Position numbers and translations under genes: made by a program. A stretch of DNA of 64,000 bases, taken from NCBI RefSeq assembly GCF_016786305.1, contig NZ_JADWYV010000017.1; one strand, written 5' to 3'. How positions within the stretch are numbered: position 1 is the stretch's first letter; each line of letters begins with the position of its first letter. Shown one piece after another: positions 42,935 through 51,721 of this stretch. Origin of the DNA: Pseudofrankia nepalensis (lineage in GTDB: Bacteria; Actinomycetota; Actinomycetes; Frankiales; Frankiaceae). The notes beneath the pieces are model-generated. The model ran no database searches and was not told the DNA's origin. It saw nothing but the letters and a program-made list of their open reading frames with translations.

Positions 42935-43233
42935 ATAGTAAGTTGAATGGTTTCCGGGCGTAGCGGTGGGTGCCCAACGCTCCCACCTGGCCTGAACGGA
43001 GGGGCCCCCGGCCCTCGGTCGGCCGCGTCACGTAGCGGCCGTGCGCCACCGGGTGACCGCGAGCGGTGGCCGCGCGCCAGCCTGGCCGTCAGCCCGGACC
43101 GGCCGGACGGATCATGGACGCGGTGACCATCGCCACTCATGATGTCCCCGGGCGCCCGCCCCGAGCATCCGCCCGTCAGGTGCATTATGAATTAACTTGG
43201 ACGAGCGGTAGCCAGAGAGCAGCAGGAGGCACG

Positions 43234-44439
43234 ATGACCGCCCCCGACATCCCGGTGTTCGACGCCGACAACCACCTGTACGAGACCACGGACGCGTTCA
43301 CCAAGTACCTGCCGGCCAGGTACAAGAAGGCGATCGACTACGTCGACGTGCACGGCCGCACGAAGATCGTGGTGCGCGGGACGATCAGCGAGTACATCCC
43401 GAACCCGACCTTCGAGGTGGTCGCCCGCCCGGGCGCGCAGGAGGAGTACTACCGCAAGGGCAACCCGGACGGTAAGTCCCGCCGGGAGATCTTCGGCAAG
43501 CCGGTGAAGAGCATCCCGGCCTGGCGGGAGCCGGCCTCGCGGCTGAAGCTGATGGACGAGGAGCAGGGCCTCGCCCGCACCCTGATGTTCCCGACGCTGG
43601 CCAGCCTGCTCGAGGAGCGGATGAAGGACGACCCGAAGCTGACCCACGCCGCGATCCACGCGCTCAACGAGTGGCTGTACGAGACGTGGCAGTTCAACTA
43701 CAACGGGCTCGACCGCATCTTCACCACCCCGGTGATCACCCTGCCGATCGTCGACGAGGCGATCAAGGAGCTGGAGTGGGTCCTGGAGCGGGGCGCCAAG
43801 GCGATCCTGGTCCGGCCGGCGCCGGTGCCCGGCTACGAGGGGCCACGCTCGTTCGCGCTGCCGGAGTTCGACCCGTTCTGGGCGCGGGTCCAGGAGGCCG
43901 ACATCCTCGTCGCCCTGCACTCGTCCGACTCGGGCTACTCGCGGTTCACCGGCGAGTGGAGCGGGTCCGCCACCGAGCACCTGCCGTTCCAGCCGAACGC
44001 CTTCCGGATGCTGCACTCGTGGCGGCCGATCGAGGACGCTGTGGCGTCGCTGGTCATCCACGGCGCCGTGACGCGCTTCCCCCGGCTGAAGATCGCCGTG
44101 GTCGAGAACGGCGCCTCCTGGGTCGGGCCGCTGATCAAGACTCTCAAGGATCTTTACAAGAAGATGCCGCAGGACTTCCTCGAGAACCCGGTCGAGGGCC
44201 TGCGCCGCAACATCTACATCAGCCCGTTCTGGGAGGAGAACTTCGCGAATCTCGCCGAGCTGCTCGGTGAGGACCACGTGCTGTTCGGCTCCGACTACCC
44301 GCATCCGGAGGGCCTGGCCAACCCGGTCAGCTACATCGACGACCTCAAGGGCCAGCCGGAGCCGTTCGTTCGCAAGGTCATGGGTGAGAACCTGGCCAAG
44401 CTGATGAACGTCCCGGCCGCGCTGCCCGTCACGGTCTGA
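43234..44439 (+). CDS. Amidohydrolase-2 family TIM-barrel metal-dependent hydrolase
   Basis: 401 residues. The metal site is spread as usual for the family: VFDADNHLYE at the N-terminus, ALHSSDSGY (about 230), VIHGAV (about 280) and FGSDYPHPEG with the catalytic Asp near the C-terminus. It resembles ACMSD-like decarboxylase/hydrolases. A longer frame exists upstream, but AGGAGG precedes the ATG at 43234. It is a close paralog of the protein at 50438-51613. Possible role: hydrolysis (ring opening) or decarboxylation; not decidable. Confidence 0.87.
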   Translation: MTAPDIPVFDADNHLYETTDAFTKYLPARYKKAIDYVDVHGRTKIVVRGTISEYIPNPTFEVVARPGAQEEYYRKGNPDGKSRREIFGKPVKSIPAWREPASRLKLMDEEQGLARTLMFPTLASLLEERMKDDPKLTHAAIHALNEWLYETWQFNYNGLDRIFTTPVITLPIVDEAIKELEWVLERGAKAILVRPAPVPGYEGPRSFALPEFDPFWARVQEADILVALHSSDSGYSRFTGEWSGSATEHLPFQPNAFRMLHSWRPIEDAVASLVIHGAVTRFPRLKIAVVENGASWVGPLIKTLKDLYKKMPQDFLENPVEGLRRNIYISPFWEENFANLAELLGEDHVLFGSDYPHPEGLANPVSYIDDLKGQPEPFVRKVMGENLAKLMNVPAALPVTV

Positions 44440-44887
44440 GGCCTTCGGAGGCGCGAGGCCTTCCGGGACGCGACGAAGAGCGGCGCGACGAAGAACACCG
44501 TCGCGCCTCCTTCGTCCGCCCGTCCCGACCCGCGGCCGCCGCCCCGCCCCCCGCCGCGCTGCCACGCGTGTTCCTGCTCGACANNNNNNNNNNGGGGGGG
44601 GGTCCGGGGGGGGGCCCCGGGGCGGGCGGGTCCCCGCCGCGCGTCTCTCGCGGGGCTGGGGCCGGCCGCCGTGGGCGCGGGCCACGCGCGCGTTACCTGG
44701 GAGGTCAGCGGGTTCGCGGCGGCGCCGGAAGGTTGATTCGCGGTAAGCGAGAATGTAGCTTCCACTTCGTGCGATGGGGGCTTCAGCTCCGCCGCCGTGG
44801 CCACCGGGTGCCGATGACTGGCCTTTGCCGGCCCGGTCGGTAATGGTGACACCAAGGGTGAACAGGTACGAGGGCTAGGGAGCGGCC
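44440..44887. other. Intergenic region with 10-base assembly gap
   Basis: 448 bases without a gene. N at 44584-44593 is followed by long G runs and GC-only sequence that look unreliable, like the tract at 36551. From about 44700 the sequence is normal and includes the motif at 44747-44765 and the ribosome binding site of the aldehyde dehydrogenase gene. Confidence 0.6.
44747..44765 (+). promoter_or_regulatory. GCGAGAATGTAGCTTCCAC motif
   Basis: Same motif as GCGAGAATACAGTTTCCAC at 58433-58451, with 16 of 19 bases shared. It lies 120 bp upstream of the aldehyde dehydrogenase gene; likely an operator or promoter element. Confidence 0.55.
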
Positions 44888-46324
44888 TTGAAGGGCTTAC
44901 TGATCGACGGGCAGCTGGTTGAGGCCCCGCGGACGACGGTGTCACTGAACCCGACGACCGGTGAGGTCATCGACGAGGCGCCGGACGCCACCGTCGAGCA
45001 GGCGGAGGCCGCCGTCAAGGCGGCCCGGCGCGCGTTCGACACCACCGACTGGTCGACGAACGTCGAGTTCCGGATCCGGTGCATGAACCAGCTGTACGAG
45101 GCGCTGGTCAAGCACCGTGAGGAGCTGCGCGAGCTGACGATCGCTGAGGTCGGGCACCCGCGGGTCATGACCTACGGCGCCGCGCTGGACGTCCCGATCG
45201 AGATCGTGAAGTACTACACGGAGCTGGCCGCCGGCTACTCGTTCACCGAGGACCTGCCGGAGACCGAGTCCCACGGCATGCGGCACCGCCGCTGGGTCGA
45301 GAAGGAGGCCGCGGGGGTCGTCTCCGCGATCATCCCCTACAACTACCCGACGCAGATCGCGCTGGCCAAGGTCGCCCCGGCGCTCGCCGCCGGCTGCACG
45401 GTCATCCTCAAGGGCGCGCCGGACACGCCGTTGGTGACGCTCGCCCTTGGCGAGATCATCGCGAACGAGACCGACATCCCGGCGGGTGTGGTCAACGTCA
45501 TCACCTCGCCCTCGGTCGAGGTCGCCGAGGTGCTGACCAGCCACCCGGACGTTGACATGATCACCTTCACCGGGTCCACTCCGGTCGGCCGGCGGATCAT
45601 GGAGGTCGCGAGCAAGACCGTCAAGAAGGTCTTCCTCGAGCTCGGCGGCAAGTCCGCGCTGATCATGCTGGACGACGCGGACGCGGGCATGGTGGCGCTG
45701 GTCGCGACCATGACGATCTGCTCGCATGCCGGCCAGGGCTGCGCGGTCACCTCCCGGCTGCTGGTACCCCGGGAGCGCCAGGACGAGGTCGTCGAGGCGA
45801 TCAAGGGCGTGCTCGCCAACATCAAGGTGGGCAACCCGGCCGACGAGGACACCTACGTCGGCCCGCTGGTCAGCGCCAAGCAGCGTGAGAAGGTCGACGC
45901 GATGGTCAAGCGGGCCGTCGAGGCCGGCGCGACGCTGGCGATCGGCGGGGAGAAGATCGACCCGGGCTTCTTCTACACCCCGACGATCCTGACGAACGTC
46001 GACCCCGACAGCGAGATCGCCCAGGACGAGGTCTTCGGCCCGGTGCTCGCCGTCATCGCCTACGAAGGTGACGACGAGGCCGTCGAGATCGCGAACAACT
46101 CGATCTTCGGCCTGTCCGGCTCGGTCATCGGCGCCGACGACGACCGGGCGATCGCGGTCGCCCGGCGGATCCGGAGCGGGACCATCAGCGTCAACGGCGG
46201 CAACTGGTTCGCCCCCGACTCGCCGTTCGGCGGCTACAAGCAGTCCGGCATCGGCCGCGAGATGGGCGTGGTCGGGATGGAGGAGTTCCTCGAGCGCAAG
46301 ACGCTGGCGGTGCTCGTCAGGTGA
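44888..46324 (+). CDS. NAD(P)-dependent aldehyde dehydrogenase
   Basis: 478 residues of ALDH superfamily; oxidises an aldehyde to an acid. The motifs are IIPYNYP (149-154, where most members have PWN), the NAD loop FTGSTPVGRRI (227-237), catalytic Glu251 in LELGGKS and nucleophile Cys285 in GQGCAVTSR, plus the C-terminal SPFGGYKQSGIGRE. Start TTG at 44888 with AGGGAG upstream. The CoA-transferase gene follows after 31 bases, so aldehyde oxidation is probably followed by CoA activation of the acid. Confidence 0.92.
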   Translation: MKGLLIDGQLVEAPRTTVSLNPTTGEVIDEAPDATVEQAEAAVKAARRAFDTTDWSTNVEFRIRCMNQLYEALVKHREELRELTIAEVGHPRVMTYGAALDVPIEIVKYYTELAAGYSFTEDLPETESHGMRHRRWVEKEAAGVVSAIIPYNYPTQIALAKVAPALAAGCTVILKGAPDTPLVTLALGEIIANETDIPAGVVNVITSPSVEVAEVLTSHPDVDMITFTGSTPVGRRIMEVASKTVKKVFLELGGKSALIMLDDADAGMVALVATMTICSHAGQGCAVTSRLLVPRERQDEVVEAIKGVLANIKVGNPADEDTYVGPLVSAKQREKVDAMVKRAVEAGATLAIGGEKIDPGFFYTPTILTNVDPDSEIAQDEVFGPVLAVIAYEGDDEAVEIANNSIFGLSGSVIGADDDRAIAVARRIRSGTISVNGGNWFAPDSPFGGYKQSGIGREMGVVGMEEFLERKTLAVLVR

Positions 46325-46355
46325 GCGCGGCAAAACCGACCAAGGGACATAGCCG

Positions 46356-47570
46356 ATGAGCAGCCGGCCACTGGAGGGCGTTCGCGTCCTCGAGGTCGCG
46401 ATGTACGGTTTCGTGCCGTCGTGCGGCGCGGTGCTGACCGAGTGGGGCGCGGAGGTCATCAAGATCGAGCACGCGGTCTCGGGTGACCCGCAGCGTGGCC
46501 TCGTGCAGATCGGCAGGATGAAGGTCGACGGTTCGGGCCCCAACCCGAACATCTGGCATGGCAACCGCGGCAAGAAGAGCGTTGGCCTCGACCTCGCCAA
46601 CCCGGCGGGCAGTGAGGTTCTGCTTGAGCTGGCGCGCCGGTCGGACGTCTTCCTGACCAGCTTCCTGCCGAAGGTGCGCACGAAGCTGGGCATCGACGTC
46701 GACGACATCCGCGCCGTCAACCCGAAGATCGTCTACGCGCGCGGCAGCGCGCTCGGGCCGCGTGGCGTGGAGTCCACCAAGGGTGGCTTCGACATGACGG
46801 CCTTCTGGTCGCGCGGCTCGTCCGCGGCGAGCCTCACCCCGCCGGGCACGGAGGGCGTGATGAACCCGCCGGGGCCGGCGTACGGCGACACGATCTCCGG
46901 CACGAACCTCGCCGGCGGCATCGCCGCGGCGCTGTTCCGGCGGGAGCGGACCGGTGAGCCTTCCATCGTCGACGTCTCGCTGCTGGGCAGCGGGGTGTGG
47001 TCGATGGGGCACGGGATCGCGCTGTCGAACTTCGTCGGCATGCCCTTCGAAGGCGTCACGCCCGGGGAGCACGGCGCGCCGACGAACCCGCTGTCCGGCC
47101 TCTACAAGACCAAGGACGGCCGCTACATCTCGCTGGTGATGCTGCAGCCGACCCGGTTCTGGGCCGACGTCTGCCGGCACGTCGACCTGCCGGAACTGGC
47201 CGACGACCCCCGGTTCGCCACGGCCGAGTCGATCGCGGCGAACACTCCGGAGGGCGTCCGGCTGCTGCGGGAGGCGTTCGCCACCAGGACCCTGGCCGAG
47301 TGGACCGAGCGGCTGGGCACCCTGTCCGGCCCGTGGGCGCCGGTGCAGGACTCGCTGCAGGTGGCGGCCGACCCGCAGGTCCGGGCGAACGAGTACATCA
47401 TCGACGCGGGCGGGATGGAGCTGGTCGCGAACCCGGTCCAGTTCGACGTCACCGCGCCGGTCCCCGCGCCGGCCCCGGACTTCGCCGCCCAGACCGAGGA
47501 GGTCCTTCTCGAGCTGGGCTACGACTGGGACCGCATCATCGAGCTGAAGTCGGCCGGCGCCGTCACCTGA
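46356..47570 (+). CDS. CaiB/BaiF family CoA-transferase
   Basis: 404 residues, single-domain length. N-terminus GVRVLEVAMYGFVPSCGAVLTEWGAEVIKIEH; catalytic Asp in AYGDTISGTNLAGGIAAALFRRERTG. It is paralogous to the enzyme at 6679-7893, with equal length and matching C-terminal ELGYDWDRIIELKSAGAVT/ELGLDWDTIMDLKVRGVVA. ATG at 46356, 31 bases behind the aldehyde dehydrogenase. A large hairpin terminator follows at 47733. Confidence 0.9.
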   Translation: MSSRPLEGVRVLEVAMYGFVPSCGAVLTEWGAEVIKIEHAVSGDPQRGLVQIGRMKVDGSGPNPNIWHGNRGKKSVGLDLANPAGSEVLLELARRSDVFLTSFLPKVRTKLGIDVDDIRAVNPKIVYARGSALGPRGVESTKGGFDMTAFWSRGSSAASLTPPGTEGVMNPPGPAYGDTISGTNLAGGIAAALFRRERTGEPSIVDVSLLGSGVWSMGHGIALSNFVGMPFEGVTPGEHGAPTNPLSGLYKTKDGRYISLVMLQPTRFWADVCRHVDLPELADDPRFATAESIAANTPEGVRLLREAFATRTLAEWTERLGTLSGPWAPVQDSLQVAADPQVRANEYIIDAGGMELVANPVQFDVTAPVPAPAPDFAAQTEEVLLELGYDWDRIIELKSAGAVT

Positions 47571-47732
47571 CGCCGCCGGGCCCGAGGCTCGTCAGCACCA
47601 CCGTGACCAGCGCCGCGACAGCCGGCGGCATGGTCATCAGCGTCACCGAGGAGGCCGTCCACCCGGGCGGCCTCCTCGCTGTGTCAGGAGTCGGCGCCAG
47701 CGCGGCGGCGGCGGTCCTCGGCCCGCTCCCGA

Positions 47733-47776
47733 GACGCCGAGGGGGCCGCCCGTCCGGGCGGCCCCCTCGGGGCGTC
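47733..47776. terminator. Large hairpin, bidirectional terminator
   Basis: Arms GACGCCGAGGGGGCCGCCCG (47733-47752) and its complement, with one 2-base bulge, form a stem of about 20 bp around a 2-base loop. It lies between the converging CoA-transferase and enoyl-CoA hydratase genes. Confidence 0.8.
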
Positions 47777-47782
47777 TGTCGG

Positions 47783-48514
47783 CTACTTCTTCTTGATCCG
47801 GCTCTGGACCTTCTCGACCGCGGCCCAGTGCTCGTCGGTGACCCAGAGGCGTCCGAACGCCTCGGCCGCCTCCTGAGGCGTCGTCGTGCCGGACACGATC
47901 CTCTTGATCTCGCTCGCCGGCCGGTGCGCCAGGGACCGCGCGAGCGCCCGCCAGCCGGCGTCGAACTCCTCGCGCCCCAGCACCTGGTCGACCAGGCCGA
48001 GCCGGGCCGCCTCGGCGGCGTCGACCACGGTGCCGGAGCCGGCCAGCATGAGCGCCCGGCCGCGGCCGACGATCCCGACGAGCCGCTCCGAGCCGCCCCA
48101 CGCGGGCATGATCGCGAGCATCACCTGGGTGAAGCCGATCTGGATCCCTTCAGCGGCGATCCGGATGTCGGCGGCGACGGCGACCTCGGCGCCGCCACCG
48201 AGGGCGTGGCCGTTCATGGCGGCGATGACCGGGCCCGGGAAGGCGGCGATCCGGTCACACAGCCCGCGCATCCGCAGCGCCATGTCGACGGCGCCTTCCA
48301 GCGTCCGGATCGCGGCCAGCTCCTTGATGTCCCCACCGGAGATGAAGGCGCGGTCGCCGGCGCCGGTGATGGCCAGCGCGTGCGCCCCCGACTCGTCGAC
48401 GGTGTCGAGCACCTTCTCCAGCTCGTCCATGGTGGCGAGCGAGATGGCGTTGCGCGCCTCCGGCCGGTTGATCGTGACAACCGCGAGGCCCGCCTCGATT
48501 TCGAGATCGATCAC
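47783..48514 (-). CDS. Enoyl-CoA hydratase/isomerase (crotonase) family
   Basis: 243 residues. Crotonase oxyanion-hole segments are AFISGGDIKEL and NGHALGGGAEVAVAADIRIA; IMPAWGGSERL follows. The second catalytic Glu usual in hydratases appears replaced (MPAWGGSERL keeps no clear ExxE pair), so isomerase or other crotonase activity is possible. The frame extends far upstream, but GGAGAAGG before the GTG at 48514 fixes the start. It is divergent from the acyl-CoA ligase, with the conserved 39-bp block at 48532-48570 between them. Confidence 0.87.
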   Translation of the reverse strand: MIDLEIEAGLAVVTINRPEARNAISLATMDELEKVLDTVDESGAHALAITGAGDRAFISGGDIKELAAIRTLEGAVDMALRMRGLCDRIAAFPGPVIAAMNGHALGGGAEVAVAADIRIAAEGIQIGFTQVMLAIMPAWGGSERLVGIVGRGRALMLAGSGTVVDAAEAARLGLVDQVLGREEFDAGWRALARSLAHRPASEIKRIVSGTTTPQEAAEAFGRLWVTDEHWAAVEKVQSRIKKK

Positions 48515-48531
48515 TGTGCCTTCTCCGCCGT

Positions 48532-48570
48532 TGGTATTAACGTTCTCGTTTGGCGAGAGTACCGTCTCAC
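48532..48570. promoter_or_regulatory. Conserved 39-bp promoter block, copy 1
   Basis: TGGTATTAACGTTCT then GGCGAGAGTACCGTCTCAC. It matches the block at 58412-58450 at 29 of 39 positions without gaps. Both copies lie between a minus-strand gene and a plus-strand acyl-CoA ligase gene. The rest of the 310-base gap 48515-48824 holds no gene. Confidence 0.6.
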
Positions 48571-48824
48571 TGCCGGCCCGCGCGCCGGCGAAAGCCTTCC
48601 CGAGCATCACGTCACCCAGGCGCGCCCGCGCGACCGAGCGAGCCCGAGACCAGCGAGGACCCGGGCGAACCCCCCGGACAAGAGGAGGGAAGCCGGGCCG
48701 CGCGCCGGCCCCCGGCCGGCGCCGGGAGCAGGCCGCGGCCGCCGGCGGGTGCCTGGCCCGGGCGGTGTTCGCCCGGGCCGTCAGCCAATGCCCGCAGCCG
48801 AAGTCCGTCACGGAAGGAAGCCCA

Positions 48825-50408
48825 GTGAGCCCCGTCCTGCGAACGATTCCCGCCGAGCTGGTGAAGCGGTATGAGGCCGAAGGGTGGTGGACCCGGGAGA
48901 CATTAGGCGACCTGCTGGCGGCCGGGCTCGCGGACGCGCCCGATGCCCAGTTCCGGGTGCACTCGGCGGTACGGCCGTACGAGGGGACCTATGGCGACGT
49001 GGACCGGCTGGCCCGCCGGCTGGCCGCTGGGCTGCGCGCGCGGGGAGTCCGCCCCGGTGACGTCATCGCGGCACAGCTGCCGAACTGGGTGGAGGCGGCG
49101 GCGGTCTTCTACGCGTCCTCGTTCCTCGGCACGGTCCTGGTGCCGATCGTGCACTTCTACGGCCGCAAGGAGCTCGACTACATCCTGCGCACGGTCCAGC
49201 CGAAGGTGTTCATCACCGCGGAGCGGTTCGGCCGGATGGAGCGTCACCCGGACCTGAGCGCCGGCGTGCCGATCGTCGGCGTGGTCGACCGCGACCCCGA
49301 CCGACCCGGTGAAGCGGCGGACTTCGACGACCTCCTCGCCGACGAGCCGCTGGAAGGCGTGATCCAGGTCGACCCGGGCGCGCCGACGGTGATCGCGTTC
49401 ACGTCCGGCACCACCCGCGACCCGAAGGGCGTGGTGCACAGCCACCAGACGCTGGTCTTCGAGACCCGCCAGCTCGGCGGGCTGCTGGCGCCGGACCGGG
49501 GCGCGCAGCTCACGGGCGCCCCGGTCGGCCACTTCATCGGGATGCTCAACGCCTTCCTGCTCCCGGTGCTGGACCGGCTGCCCATCAACCTGATCGACGT
49601 CTGGGACCCGGCGAAGGTCCTGCGGCTGCTGGCCGAGGGCCTGACCGTCGGCGGCGGCGCGACCTACTTCATCACCAGCCTGATCGATCACCCGGACTTC
49701 GTGCCGGGCAAGCACCTCGAGGGGCTGCGCTACGCCGGCCTCGGCGGCTCCTCGGTCCCGGTGGCCATCACCTCCCGGCTCACCGAGCTCGGCGTCACCG
49801 CCTACCGCTCCTACGGCAGCACCGAGCACCCGTCGATCACCGGATCGCCGTACAGCGCCCCGCTGGAGAAGCGGATCTACACCGACGGCGACCCGATGAC
49901 CGGCGTCGAGATCCAGCTCGCCGAGGACGGCGAGATCCTCAGCCGCGGGCCGGACCTGTGCCTGGGCTACCTCGACCCGGAGCTGACGGCGAAGGTGTTC
50001 GACGCCGACGGCTGGTACCACACCGGCGACGTGGGAGTGCTCGACGCCGACGGGTATCTCACGATCGTGGACCGCAAGGCGGACTTCATCATCCGGGGCG
50101 GCGAGAACATCAGTGCCCTGGAGGTCGAGGAGGCGCTGCTCGGGATGCCCGCGATCGCCGAGGTCGCGGTCGTCGCCGCCCCGGACCCGCGCCTGGGCGA
50201 GCGGGCCGCCGCGGTGCTGCGCCTGCTGCCCGGGCACGAGGCGCCGACGCTCGAGGAGCTGAGGGAGTACCTGACGGGGGTGGGCCTGGCCAGGCAGAAG
50301 TGGCCAGAGGAGATCCACACCGTGCCGGACTTCCCCCGGACCGCGAGCGGCAAGATCCAGAAGGTGGTGCTCCGAGGGGACATTGCGGCGCGCCGGGCGA
50401 GAGAATAG
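48825..50408 (+). CDS. AMP-forming acyl-CoA ligase
   Basis: 527 residues. Motifs: FTSGTTRDPKGVVHSH (adenylate loop), YRSYGSTEHPS, WYHTGDVGVLDADGYLTIVDRKADFIIRGGENISALEVEEAL, and the C-terminal Lys in RTASGKIQK. The frame is open far upstream over the divergent hydratase, but GGAAGGAAG five bases before the GTG at 48825 gives the start. It ends within a palindrome that precedes the amidohydrolase gene 30 bases on, so the two may be co-transcribed. Substrate unknown. Confidence 0.9.
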   Translation: MSPVLRTIPAELVKRYEAEGWWTRETLGDLLAAGLADAPDAQFRVHSAVRPYEGTYGDVDRLARRLAAGLRARGVRPGDVIAAQLPNWVEAAAVFYASSFLGTVLVPIVHFYGRKELDYILRTVQPKVFITAERFGRMERHPDLSAGVPIVGVVDRDPDRPGEAADFDDLLADEPLEGVIQVDPGAPTVIAFTSGTTRDPKGVVHSHQTLVFETRQLGGLLAPDRGAQLTGAPVGHFIGMLNAFLLPVLDRLPINLIDVWDPAKVLRLLAEGLTVGGGATYFITSLIDHPDFVPGKHLEGLRYAGLGGSSVPVAITSRLTELGVTAYRSYGSTEHPSITGSPYSAPLEKRIYTDGDPMTGVEIQLAEDGEILSRGPDLCLGYLDPELTAKVFDADGWYHTGDVGVLDADGYLTIVDRKADFIIRGGENISALEVEEALLGMPAIAEVAVVAAPDPRLGERAAAVLRLLPGHEAPTLEELREYLTGVGLARQKWPEEIHTVPDFPRTASGKIQKVVLRGDIAARRARE

Positions 50409-50417
50409 GATTCTCGC
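50397..50417. promoter_or_regulatory. Nested palindrome GAGAATAGGATTCTC
   Basis: Outer arms GCGAGA/TCTCGC and inner arms GAGAAT/ATTCTC share the region around the ligase stop codon, 20 bases before the amidohydrolase start. It contains GCGAGA and GAGAAT like the other sites of this group. Confidence 0.5.
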
Positions 50418-50437
50418 ATTCAGCAAGGAGGGATCTC

Positions 50438-51613
50438 ATGTCGACGCGCTCGCCGTACCCGGTCTTCGACGCGGACAACCACATGTACGAGACCAAGGAC
50501 GCCTTCACCAAGTTCCTCCCGAAGGAGTTCGACGGCGCGATCCGATATGTGGAGATCGACGGTCGCACCAAGATCGCCGTCCGGGGCCAGATCAGCGAGT
50601 ACATCCCGAACCCCACGTTCGACGTGGTGGCGAGGCCGGGCGCGCAGGAGGACTACTTCCGGGTGGGCAACCCGGAGGGCAAGTCCTACCGTGAGATCAT
50701 CGGCAAGCCGATGCGCTCGATCCCGGCCTTCCGGGAGCCGGAGGCGCGCCTCGCGCTGATGGACGAGCAGGGCCTCGACCGGACGCTGATGTTCCCGACG
50801 CTCGCGAGCCTGCTCGAGGAGCGCATGCGGGACGACCCGGAGCTGACGCACGCCGTCGTCCACGCGCTCAACGAGTGGATGCACGAGACCTGGACGTTCA
50901 ACTACCAGAACCGGATCTACTCCACCCCGGTCATCACGCTGCCGATCGTCGAGAAGGCGATCGAGGAGCTGGACTGGGTCGTCGCCCGTGGCGCCCGCGC
51001 CATCCTGATCCGGCCGGCGCCGGTCCCGGGTCTCGGCGGTTCCCGCTCGTTCGGCCTGCCGGAGTTCGACCCGTTCTGGGCCAAGGCCGTCGAGTACGGC
51101 GTGCTGGTCGGCATGCACTCGTCGGACAGCGGCTACGCGCGCTACCAGAGCGACTGGGACAGCAACAAGCGCGAGTACCTGCCGTTCAAGCCGGACGTGT
51201 TCAAGATGGTCAGCCAGTGGCGCCCGATCGAGGACTCGGTCGCCGCCATGATCTGCCACGGCGCGCTGTCCCGGTTCCCCGAGCTGAAGGTCGCCGTCAT
51301 CGAGAACGGCGCCTCCTGGGTGGCCCCGCTGCAGAAGTCCCTCAAGGACGCCTACAAGAAGTACCCGCAGGGCTTCGACGAGCACCCGATCGACGTCATG
51401 CGGCGCAACATCAACATCTCCCCCTTCTGGGAGGAGGACTACGCGGAGCTCGGCGAGCTGCTCGGCATCGACCGGATCCTGTTCGGCTCGGACTACCCGC
51501 ACCCCGAGGGCCTCGGTGACCCGGTGACCCACGTCAGCGAGCTGAAGAACCTCAGCGAGGAAGACAAGTTCAAGGTCATGGGCGGTAACCTCGCCAAGCT
51601 GATCGACGGCTGA
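50438..51613 (+). CDS. Amidohydrolase-2 family TIM-barrel metal-dependent hydrolase
   Basis: 391 residues; close paralog of the protein at 43234-44439, with nearly identical segments such as RTLMFPTLASLLEERM, VITLPIV and FGSDYPHPEGL. The metal-binding set VFDADNHMYE, GMHSSDSGY, CHGAL and the late Asp are all kept. AAGGAGGG precedes the ATG at 50438. It lies between two acyl-CoA ligase genes, suggesting the hydrolysed or decarboxylated product is activated with CoA. Confidence 0.88.
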   Translation: MSTRSPYPVFDADNHMYETKDAFTKFLPKEFDGAIRYVEIDGRTKIAVRGQISEYIPNPTFDVVARPGAQEDYFRVGNPEGKSYREIIGKPMRSIPAFREPEARLALMDEQGLDRTLMFPTLASLLEERMRDDPELTHAVVHALNEWMHETWTFNYQNRIYSTPVITLPIVEKAIEELDWVVARGARAILIRPAPVPGLGGSRSFGLPEFDPFWAKAVEYGVLVGMHSSDSGYARYQSDWDSNKREYLPFKPDVFKMVSQWRPIEDSVAAMICHGALSRFPELKVAVIENGASWVAPLQKSLKDAYKKYPQGFDEHPIDVMRRNINISPFWEEDYAELGELLGIDRILFGSDYPHPEGLGDPVTHVSELKNLSEEDKFKVMGGNLAKLIDG

Positions 51614-51721
51614 CCGACCAGTCCGTCGACAGGCCGGGACCGGGGGCGGCGCCCCCGGTCCCGCATGGACCACGACAGGGACGTCGAGAGATCGGGGCGC
51701 CGAGATGACGAGGACGTCGAG

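Larger units (their letters stand above)
42679..43233. other. Divergent control region, no gene
   Basis: 555 bases between the binding-protein gene and the amidohydrolase gene. It contains the promoter/operator at 42793-42821, the double palindrome at 42909-42934 and an AT-rich ATTATGAATTAA near 43184 that could be the -10 region of the amidohydrolase promoter. An open frame extends upstream of the amidohydrolase but has no ribosome binding site. Confidence 0.45.
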
